From: Paludibacteraceae bacterium
Lineage (GTDB): Bacteria; Bacteroidota; Bacteroidia; Bacteroidales; Paludibacteraceae
Direction: 5' to 3'
Assembly (NCBI GenBank): GCA_905234025.1
Contig: CAJOFT010000003.1
Location: forward strand, 1-38,322
Length of the DNA stretch: 38,322 nucleotides
The first letter of the stretch is position 1. Each line of letters starts with the position of its first letter. The notes below the pieces were generated by a model. It ran no database searches and was not told the origin of the DNA. It saw only the letters and a list, made by a program, of their open reading frames with translations. A program made the translations under genes and the position numbers. Of this stretch, positions 25,597 to 32,230 are shown one piece after another.

Positions 25597-25623
25597 AAGA
25601 AACGCGCCAAATGACGCGTTTCT
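25597..25623 (-). terminator. Hairpin terminator of riboswitch-2 operon
   Basis: AGAAACGCG / CGCGTTTCT encloses an 8-nt loop, 28 bp after the stop of the 45-aa ORF. It is followed on the minus strand by TTTGTC, a weak T-tract. The stem is identical to that at 23241-23267. Confidence 0.65.
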
Positions 25624-25650
25624 CTGTTGAATCCAAAGTGTATGGGGATG

Positions 25651-25788
25651 TTATCCTCCGGTAATACCACTTTCTGAACCGTTGTTTACATTTCCATTCA
25701 GCGGCGTATCGATGATACTACCTATCAGCAGGTTCGTCGTGACAATACTGACAACTGCTGTTTGCGGAATACTATAGTTGTGTTTCAT
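25651..25788 (-). CDS. 45-aa peptide, last gene of riboswitch-2 operon
   Basis: The ATG at 25788 is 5 bp after the stop of the 1327-aa gene, and the frame ends in TAA at 25651-25653. The product starts MKHNYSIPQTAVVSIVTTNL, continues with a short hydrophobic LIGSII stretch, and ends in a Gly/Asn/Ser-rich tail (NGNVNNGSESGITGG). I recall small Bacteroidales proteins with a similar MKKxYxxPxxxVV start and Gly-rich end that lie near surface-protein genes and have no known function. Tight spacing and the following terminator support a real gene. A structural, chaperone-like or peptide-precursor role is speculation. Confidence 0.6.
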   Translation of the reverse strand: MKHNYSIPQTAVVSIVTTNLLIGSIIDTPLNGNVNNGSESGITGG

Positions 25789-25793
25789 AATCT

Positions 25794-28700
25794 TTACTTA
25801 ATAACTTTTTGACCATTGATAATATAAACTCCATGTACAGCATTATTGATATCTACGGGACGTCCGAGGATGTCATATGCCGTGTTTTCTGCATCCGTAA
25901 CGATGTTGTCAATGCTTGTCGGCGTTTGCGGTTTTTGGGCATTACTAATTACGATATGCCGTCTTTCCGCTTTGGGCTTCGGAGCATTGGTTGCACCCTG
26001 TACAGGCACTTTGTCCATTTTGATATATGCACGGTTTGCCGGAAGTTGGCAGTAACCTCCGCATTTCTGGAACATGTTGTTATAGACAACGTAGTTATTC
26101 TCTAATTTGTTGCCGGAAGCGCCTGCGGATCCATCGGTGATATAATCAAATGTGCCGTACAAACCGTTGTTGACATCTACAGAAGGCGTGAGAGCCGCCG
26201 TGTGCGAGAAGTAATACACATGGATGGCATCTTCATTCGGAACAAAGACATACGGAACACCGGGTTCCAGAGTAGTCACTTCTTCCAAGGTGATATTATA
26301 CGGATCACCATTGTTGTCCAACTCTTTGTAGAGGATGATGTAGAAGGTGGCACCGCAGTACAGTTCGGAAGCCCAGGGCAGGCAGACTGTTCCCATATTA
26401 CCGGTTGTCAGACCGTCACGGATGTATTCGGAATATGGGTCATTGGAATAAACAAGTCTTCCGTCACTCAGTTCTTTTTCATAGACTTTCATACCTCCGA
26501 GTACTGGCAGCGGATCCACGCCGATTTGCTGACCATATGCTTCGCCGAGTTTGTAGGCTATTTCGCCACCGCTCCATGCTTCTTCGTCCTCAACAATGAT
26601 TGTATTGAGTTCGTTGAATAGAAAGTCTGCATTGGAATAACAGTTAGTGACATTTGGTGTTTCATCAGTGGTGGTTTTAGTATTGCGTATAGCGCCCATT
26701 GAAGCACCAGCGTTGTTCCCTTTTGCCGCATTTATCCAGCCTGTGTTGTAGCAGTTGGTGGTTGTTATGTTGTAATTGTAATTCTTTGCTGCCCAAATAC
26801 CTCCTACATAATTGTCTGCAACTATATTGCCGCAGTTGTAACTGTTGGTGACAGTCACATTCGCAGAAGCGGCAACTACAATGCCTGCGGCACTTGTGGC
26901 GTAGGTGGATGTTGCTGATCCTGTATGTGTAATCAGCACATTGCCGTAATTGGCACAGCGGTCAAAATCCACAAATGTACCATTGCCTATCAAGCCTGCA
27001 ATATAATGGCTGTGACCTGTCAAATTGGCATAGTTTGTAACATTGCTGATAGTAATGCGTTTGGTGGATTGTCCCTGTGCTTTGCCTGCCAATGCACCCA
27101 TATTGACTCCGGATGTTGTACTATAGTCGTTATTCACTGAACCGCGGATGACAAGGTTCTTGATAACCGCAGGTCCTTCCAGTTGTCCGAATAGACCGTA
27201 CACTTTTTTTGCATCGGCTTGTGTGGCAGTCATATACAGATTATCAATGGTGAATCCCCGACCGTCAAACTCTCCTGCGAAATGCTTGCTGCTCGTTCCT
27301 ATCTGCGTCCAGTTGTAGCCGCAGAGGTCGATGTCATTATCCAAAACGGCTTTGTATGTTTTTCCCGTTCCTGCCGTTACTTGCGCTGCAAACCACGCCA
27401 GTTCAGCACCGTTCTTAATATGGTATATACCGCTTGTCTTTGTAGGTTCTGTCTTTGTGGTACCATCCCAGCCGTTTTCGGGAATCGTTTCGAGTACCAA
27501 TGGGATGTCACATTCTGCAGGACAGTCCGAATTGATGGTTACGGTAATCGGTGCGCGTTTGCGTGCCGGATGATGTGCCACAACGGTGTTGTCACCTTCC
27601 TTAAGCAAGTATCTGCCGTCGCCGTCGGCAGTCACTTCGACACCAAGACTATTCGTCACTTTTATAATCTCTGCGTCCGACGGGTCAAGGATGAATCTTG
27701 CCCGCGTCTCTGCGGGTTGGGTCACAGGAATGACAACGTCCGGCAAAGTGCCGAAATAGGTAGCACCTGCGCCGGCAGTGAAGTTCGGTGAACGTCCCGA
27801 CCATTTGCCGATTGTACGGTGGTTGCCGATAGGGTCACCGTAGCCCAGTACTTGTATTACGCCGTCCGTCATGCTGTAGGTTGTGCCGGTGTAGTCAATG
27901 GGAATCGTAAAGGACACTGCCTGTGCCGATGGTGTTCCGGCAAACCAGTACTGGTTAGGGCTGAGGATAAGCGACTGACCAGTCGGAACACCGTTATAGG
28001 TTATGTAGGCGGACATATTGTAAATGCCCGACAGTTTGTTGGCGGGGTGGAACAGACCGTCATACTGCACCGTGACATTGTTTCCGGGCAGGAAACGTGT
28101 GGTGGAAGCATTGGTGCGGTTGGTAATTGTACGGGTGGCGTGTTTGGCGGTCAGCACCTGATAGATATATTTGCCTGTACCGTCACCCATACGTACAATC
28201 TGGCGTCCATGCTTGAGATGAAGGGTATAGGTGTTGTCTGCGTTCTTGGCGACAGCGTGCCAGCCGGTGTTATAAACGGCATCATTGGTGCGAATTGTCG
28301 GGTATGAAATCTCCACGCTTGTTACGCCTGTTGGCTTGAAGGTGTATTCGGCATATTCCTCGTCGTTGATATAGTAGAACACATCGTGCTCGGCATCGAC
28401 ATATCTACCTGCCAGACGTGCCGAGTTTTCGTTGTATTCCTCATTGAGGAGCATATTGGCATCCATGCTGTTAGCCTGTGCATTAACCGATACGACAAAC
28501 ACTGCCGTATTCTCCGGCCACAGTGCTCCGAAATAGCGTCCGCCATAATAGTCTTGTCTGTTTGTCTTTCCTTTAGCATACTGGCTGGCGGAAGCCGCGT
28601 CATATGTAATGGTAACAATGGCTGTGCCCGGAGTTTTGGCACGCAAAATTGCCCACTCGGAACCGATATAACCGTCCGGCACAATCTCCACCACCGAATT

Positions 28701-29777
28701 GTCGGGATTGCCGTTAATATCATAGACGGCATAGTGATAATCCGGTTCAAGGAAGTAGTTCTCCGTCTGGTTCGGAATAATCTGCCAGTCGCGTTCAGCC
28801 AAGAGATCATACTCTTTTCCGGCTGTCATCTGTAGATAACCTTTCTCATTGATATTGATGAGGATATTACAATCGTTCATACGACCAAGATTTCGCGGAT
28901 TATGGTCTATCCATTTTGGGTCACGGGCGGAGAAATCCGCTTCGGTAAAGTTAATCTCCGGACATTTGGTCTCGTCCGTGTTGTAGTAGAAATAGAGTAG
29001 TTGCGTCAGGCTTCCTTCACGCCATGCACGCATATTGTATTGGCATTCATGACCGAGCTGCCAAGTGTAAGTCTTGGTGTCGCCGCTTGTTACCACCGAC
29101 TTTGGTTCAATCAACGTGAACGGCACATAGTGAATCGTTCCTGAACCTTGTGCGCCGCCTTTTTTCTGCATCATAGCAATCTCGGCATCCGCAGGGCAAG
29201 AAGAAGTGAACTCGCCACCCGTCGGCATGTTGGCAATGATGTTCGTGTTGCCGGTTACGGTGCGTCCGTCCCATGCGAAGACATAGCCTTCCGCTTCACG
29301 GGCAGGTGTGGGGACAAAGCGCAGAATGACGCTGCCGCCGTCGTAGGTCAGTACGGACTTATTGCCCGCGTTGTCTCCGAGTGTGACGGGGAAGGTCTCT
29401 CCTTCGCGGCTGTGCACTTCGCAGTCCTCAATGGTGTAGTCGGTGCCATAAACCCAGCCGTCATTGGAGACACTGATGTTCGGAATCGTCCAGATCTGCA
29501 TGGACATGTCATCGTCGCCGACATTGAACTTGAACGTTCCGTTCAACTCGCTGTCTGAGTTGTAGCCGTAGAGAGTGTACTCTCCTTTGGACAGGTTGTT
29601 AAAGACATAGGTTTTTCCGGACTGCGAGTCTGCTGTAACCGGATCACCGTTTTTGTCTTGCAGGGTCATGGTCGTAGTGACGCTGTTCATCGTCACTTCC
29701 ACCACTGCTGCCTGCGCGTTGTGCCATGCTCCGCAAAGGAGCAGCAGGCACGCAAGAAACAGAGAATTTCTTTTCAT
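25794..29777 (-). CDS. 1327-aa secreted surface protein with GLUG repeats and T9SS-like C-terminus
   Basis: A signal peptide (about 1-23) is followed by about 780 residues of unrecognised, beta-rich, Tyr/Trp-rich sequence. Next is a segment typical of GLUG proteins (GAELAWFAAQV, DNDIDLCGYNWTQIG, FAGEFDGRGFTIDNLYM; about 800-880). GLUG-like repeats (about 890-1085: YGLFGQLEG, GALAGKAQG, IAGLIGNG, AAGIVVA, VGGIWAA with CYNTG/CANYGNV turns) then form a probable beta-helix. A beta domain and a C-terminal sorting-like end (YDILGRPVDIN...GVYIINGQKVIK) follow. It lies 21 bp downstream of the DUF4465-FN3 gene, so it belongs to the cobalamin riboswitch-2 operon. Its ligand is unknown; capture or display of corrinoids is inferred from context only. 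Confidence 0.85.
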   Translation of the reverse strand: MKRNSLFLACLLLLCGAWHNAQAAVVEVTMNSVTTTMTLQDKNGDPVTADSQSGKTYVFNNLSKGEYTLYGYNSDSELNGTFKFNVGDDDMSMQIWTIPNISVSNDGWVYGTDYTIEDCEVHSREGETFPVTLGDNAGNKSVLTYDGGSVILRFVPTPAREAEGYVFAWDGRTVTGNTNIIANMPTGGEFTSSCPADAEIAMMQKKGGAQGSGTIHYVPFTLIEPKSVVTSGDTKTYTWQLGHECQYNMRAWREGSLTQLLYFYYNTDETKCPEINFTEADFSARDPKWIDHNPRNLGRMNDCNILININEKGYLQMTAGKEYDLLAERDWQIIPNQTENYFLEPDYHYAVYDINGNPDNSVVEIVPDGYIGSEWAILRAKTPGTAIVTITYDAASASQYAKGKTNRQDYYGGRYFGALWPENTAVFVVSVNAQANSMDANMLLNEEYNENSARLAGRYVDAEHDVFYYINDEEYAEYTFKPTGVTSVEISYPTIRTNDAVYNTGWHAVAKNADNTYTLHLKHGRQIVRMGDGTGKYIYQVLTAKHATRTITNRTNASTTRFLPGNNVTVQYDGLFHPANKLSGIYNMSAYITYNGVPTGQSLILSPNQYWFAGTPSAQAVSFTIPIDYTGTTYSMTDGVIQVLGYGDPIGNHRTIGKWSGRSPNFTAGAGATYFGTLPDVVIPVTQPAETRARFILDPSDAEIIKVTNSLGVEVTADGDGRYLLKEGDNTVVAHHPARKRAPITVTINSDCPAECDIPLVLETIPENGWDGTTKTEPTKTSGIYHIKNGAELAWFAAQVTAGTGKTYKAVLDNDIDLCGYNWTQIGTSSKHFAGEFDGRGFTIDNLYMTATQADAKKVYGLFGQLEGPAVIKNLVIRGSVNNDYSTTSGVNMGALAGKAQGQSTKRITISNVTNYANLTGHSHYIAGLIGNGTFVDFDRCANYGNVLITHTGSATSTYATSAAGIVVAASANVTVTNSYNCGNIVADNYVGGIWAAKNYNYNITTTNCYNTGWINAAKGNNAGASMGAIRNTKTTTDETPNVTNCYSNADFLFNELNTIIVEDEEAWSGGEIAYKLGEAYGQQIGVDPLPVLGGMKVYEKELSDGRLVYSNDPYSEYIRDGLTTGNMGTVCLPWASELYCGATFYIILYKELDNNGDPYNITLEEVTTLEPGVPYVFVPNEDAIHVYYFSHTAALTPSVDVNNGLYGTFDYITDGSAGASGNKLENNYVVYNNMFQKCGGYCQLPANRAYIKMDKVPVQGATNAPKPKAERRHIVISNAQKPQTPTSIDNIVTDAENTAYDILGRPVDINNAVHGVYIINGQKVIK

Positions 29778-29798
29778 GTAGCAATTAAATTTAGTTGT

Positions 29799-31295
29799 TT
29801 AACGTATAATTTGTTTGGTTGTTTGCTTGCCTGATTGTATGATATACACCTGTCCTGCCGGAACGGCATCGTGTGACACGGGCTGTCCGTTCAGGGTATA
29901 TACCGTTTGTTTGTCATGCGCTGTTGTTTCCTCCACATCGGTAGGCATGGTCGATAAGGTGCTGACCGTTATGGACACACGTTCACTGGCATTGCCCGAT
30001 GAATCCAGCGTCTCCACCTCAATTTGGTAGGTCGTTCCCGCGTCAAGTCCGGTTATGGATGCGGTTGTATATTTTGGGCGTGAATACTTTTTCCCGTTCA
30101 CGTAAATCGTGTATTTTCCAACGGCAATGTTATCCGTTCCGGCGTCCCACGAAAGTACGATCTTGTACATACCCACTTCCACGACCTTCAAATTGGTGGG
30201 TGGAGTAGGCGGTGTAAGGTCTTTGGTGCGGGCAGCTACGTAGCCCCAGTCGGAACTCTCGCCGAAGGCGGACACTGCCTGCGCAAAGAAACGGTAAGAG
30301 GTGTAGGTTTTCAGTCCCGTAAAGGTATAATTGGTTGTCTTTGTGGAATCCACCAATACGGAATCGACATAGAGCCGGTAATAGGCGGCGTCATATACTT
30401 TGCTCCATTTGACTTTTACGCTGTTCTCGTCAATGGGTTCGGCTTCCAGACCTGCGGGACGTGGAATCTCATCCACATGTTCGAGTATTTCCATGCCACC
30501 GAGACAGAAGAAAGCCGCCGTGTTCATACCCAACGCGCCGGCATTGTCACTGCTTTCCATGGTGAAATAAATGCCGTTCACCTGTCCCAAAGAACTTAGC
30601 TTCACATATTTCCAGTCGGGAGAGATGTCCAGTTTGTTGTTACGATACGTAGCAAGGTGTATGACGATGGGCATTCCCGCTTCTTTTCCTTCCTCGTCCA
30701 AACCATGCACAATAAGGTTGAATTCCGCACCGTTGTCTGCAAAGGAGTGCGCAAATCCGTCATCGTGAATAATGCCGTAGTACGCCCACGGATGGTTACA
30801 CACCCATATGCCGACCGGACGATGTGTCTCTCCGTCCGCAAAATCCACCTGCAAACTGCGCATGGATTCATCTTCGTAGTTATAGCCCCAGTACGCAACC
30901 AGATACGGTGCACCTTTGACTACTTTTCCTGCGGCATTCAGTCCTCCGCCTGCCATGCAACCCCATTGGTGTTCAGGCCAAAACGCGGATGAACCGCTGT
31001 AGCCGTAGTCCGTATTGTCGCCGTTGGTGCAAATGGTGAAACCGTCCCAATATGACATCTCGTCCGTACTCGGATTACCGCCGCCGATATAGTGTTTCAT
31101 ATGGGCAAACGAAAAGTAATCCCCGAAATCAAGGGAAGGGTAGTAATCGCTGTAGGTGTAGATCCATTTGCCGTCTGTGTCCTGTGGAAAGTTCTTGAGG
31201 GAAGCCTGCATGGCAAGGCGGATAGTGTCCGTCGCGGATATACCGGCTATAAGAGCCGGAAATAAAAGAATGAATAAGATTAGAGATTTACGCAT
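29799..31295 (-). CDS. DUF4465 protein with two fibronectin type III domains
   Basis: From the ATG at 31295 (MRKSLILFILLFPALIAGIS) the product is 498 aa. A signal peptide is followed by a diverged DUF4465-like domain (about 22-265: YWDGFTICTNGD, YLVAYWGYN, DDGFAHSFADNGAEFNLIVHG, VKLSSLGQVNGIYFTMESSD, AAFFCLGGMEI). Two FN3 domains follow (about 272-350 and 355-440; WSKVYDAAYYRLYVD, TNYTFTGLKTYTSYRF, SWDAGTDNIAVGKYTIYVNG). A sorting-like tail (VYTLNGQPVS...AGQVYIIQSGK) ends the protein. It is the first gene behind riboswitch 2. By analogy with BtuH the N-terminal domain may bind B12, with FN3 domains as spacers. No lipobox is seen. Confidence 0.82.
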   Translation of the reverse strand: MRKSLILFILLFPALIAGISATDTIRLAMQASLKNFPQDTDGKWIYTYSDYYPSLDFGDYFSFAHMKHYIGGGNPSTDEMSYWDGFTICTNGDNTDYGYSGSSAFWPEHQWGCMAGGGLNAAGKVVKGAPYLVAYWGYNYEDESMRSLQVDFADGETHRPVGIWVCNHPWAYYGIIHDDGFAHSFADNGAEFNLIVHGLDEEGKEAGMPIVIHLATYRNNKLDISPDWKYVKLSSLGQVNGIYFTMESSDNAGALGMNTAAFFCLGGMEILEHVDEIPRPAGLEAEPIDENSVKVKWSKVYDAAYYRLYVDSVLVDSTKTTNYTFTGLKTYTSYRFFAQAVSAFGESSDWGYVAARTKDLTPPTPPTNLKVVEVGMYKIVLSWDAGTDNIAVGKYTIYVNGKKYSRPKYTTASITGLDAGTTYQIEVETLDSSGNASERVSITVSTLSTMPTDVEETTAHDKQTVYTLNGQPVSHDAVPAGQVYIIQSGKQTTKQIIR

Positions 31296-31332
31296 ATAAC
31301 TATTTGTCCTGTTAATTATCAACTCGTTGTTT

Positions 31333-31436
31333 GAGCGTTAACAAGACCATAGTATATACTACGTGCAAGGAGAAACACGCATACGTTGCGCTACCTTTCC
31401 GTTCGTCTCCAGTCCGCGGGAGTCTTGTGAACGCTC
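31333..31436 (-). promoter_or_regulatory. Long-range inverted repeat 3' of riboswitch 2
   Basis: Arms at 31422-31436 and 31333-31347 are complementary at 14 of 15 positions (GAGCGTTCACAAGAC against GTCTTGTTAACGCTC in the RNA). The first arm abuts the riboswitch 3' end; the second ends 37 nt before the start codon. The 74-nt loop can hold a small CGCA/TGCG hairpin. It is a candidate expression platform. Confidence 0.55.
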
Positions 31437-31620
31437 GACGTACGGCAGGTATTCTGACTTGTCCCTCATCGTTGTGCCTTCTCACTTTTTGGCAATGGCA
31501 TTGTACAACGACAATTTGGTATAGGACTTACAGCAGCGGGTCTGTCCGGGATTTGCACCTGGTTCCCTCTTGGCTTTTGCATTCGGACGCCCGTTTCCGG
31601 AGCATAACCGAACCAAAAGA
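31436..31620 (-). promoter_or_regulatory. Cobalamin riboswitch 2
   Basis: Minus-strand RNA shows GAGGGAACCAGGTGCAAATC, then GACCCGCTGCTGTAAGTCC, a variant B12 box (GCCATTGCC), and the closing GACAAGTCAGAATACCTGCC. The elements are in canonical order for a cobalamin riboswitch. It controls the DUF4465-FN3, GLUG and 45-aa genes. Boundaries are approximate. Confidence 0.93.
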
Positions 31621-31656
31621 ACCGCAGTCGGTATGTTTGATTTTTCAAAAACCGCG

Positions 31657-31688
31657 CAAAAGTACTGCTTTTTTTTCATTCCACCAAA
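31657..31688 (-). promoter_or_regulatory. Promoter of riboswitch-2 operon
   Basis: On the minus strand TTTG (31688-31685) and TACTTTTG (31664-31657) are 20 bp apart, with spacer end AAAAAAAAGCAG. Its -33 element overlaps the terminator at 31687-31718, so the upstream transcript and this promoter abut directly. Confidence 0.8.
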
Positions 31689-31718
31689 AAAAAAGTGCGA
31701 TTTCCCGCACTTTTTTTT
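31687..31718 (-). terminator. Hairpin terminator of the 54-aa ORF transcript
   Basis: GTGCG / CGCAC is extended by eight A-T pairs on each side (31687-31699 and 31706-31718), ending in a long T-tract on either strand. It fits as the end of the minus-strand unit that starts at 32118. Confidence 0.75.
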
Positions 31719-31849
31719 ATTGACCATTGGACGATTTACCATTTTTCGATTGATTGATTCATTGATCCATTGGATTATTGCAGCTAACAATGATTCAATA
31801 ACAAAATTGTCCAATAAATTGTCCAATAGTAAATTGTCCAATGGTCAAT
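31719..31849. repeat. 131-bp imperfect palindrome with 21-bp terminal inverted repeats
   Basis: Ends at 31719-31739 and 31829-31849 are inverted repeats matching at 20 of 21 positions (ATTGACCATTGGAC[G/A]ATTTAC). Nested inside, 31753-31764 pairs with 31788-31799 (11 of 12), and 31765-31775 is a small palindrome. The right half also has three direct copies of AAATTGTCCAAT (31804, 31816, 31831). The right end overlaps the stop codon of the 54-aa ORF; the left end abuts the terminator T-tract. Confidence 0.8.
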
Positions 31850-32013
31850 TACCTAAGGTGTTTGCGGGCATCGTAGGTCTCAACCGTCTTGGGCGTGATC
31901 ACGACTGCCGTGTCACCCGGAGCAACGGTATTCAGCCATCCTTTTTGCGCCACACGATATACGCTGTTGTGGCATTGAAAACAAAAAATTTTATCATTCA
32001 TAGGTGATGTCAT
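31849..32013 (-). CDS. 54-aa CxxC peptide, unknown function
   Basis: The frame runs from ATG at 32013 (a second ATG at 32001 is possible) to TAA at 31849-31851. The product starts MTSPMNDKIFCFQCHNSVYR, giving one CxxC motif at C11/C14. It continues with a hydrophobic/polar middle (KGWLNTVAPGDTAVVITP) and a basic end (YDARKHLR). A single CxxC could bind metal as a dimer or be redox-active. It has a candidate promoter (32111-32118) and a terminator (31687-31718), forming an independent unit of about 400 nt opposite in direction to dsbD. No family is recognised. Coding status is inferred from amino-acid composition and flanking signals. Confidence 0.55.
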   Translation of the reverse strand: MTSPMNDKIFCFQCHNSVYRVAQKGWLNTVAPGDTAVVITPKTVETYDARKHLR

Positions 32014-32110
32014 TTTTCCTCAAATCTGAGCACTTTTTTCACTTCAATAAATCTTCGTAAACTTGATTAAAAATAGGTTTCATAAGCATTAATTTTTATG
32101 TTTGACGCTG

Positions 32111-32118
32111 CAAAGGTA
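32111..32118 (-). promoter_or_regulatory. -7 box upstream of the 54-aa ORF
   Basis: On the minus strand TACCTTTGC is preceded by AAAAATGTAG, resembling the extended element of the other promoters. No clear TTTG is found 19-21 bp upstream, so it is weaker evidence. The leader would be about 90 nt. Confidence 0.5.
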
Positions 32119-32181
32119 CTACATTTTTTTTTGCAGAAAAGACGATTAATGCAAATATTTTGGCGGAAAAGTGCACTTTTT

Positions 32182-32213
32182 TTTGCATATATGCGGAAAA
32201 AGCAGTAATTTTG
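32182..32213 (+). promoter_or_regulatory. Promoter of dsbD and downstream genes
   Basis: TTTG (32182-32185) opens the palindrome GCATATATGC; TAATTTTG (32206-32213) follows after 20 bp with spacer end GGAAAAAGCAG. It closely matches 5473-5505. The dsbD ATG is 18 bp downstream. Confidence 0.8.
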
Positions 32214-32230
32214 CAGGCAAAATTATAGGA

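Noticed and set aside
31331..31723. 130-codon plus-strand frame over riboswitch 2
   Set aside because: The region is explained by the riboswitch, promoter and terminator on the other strand; composition is not protein-like.
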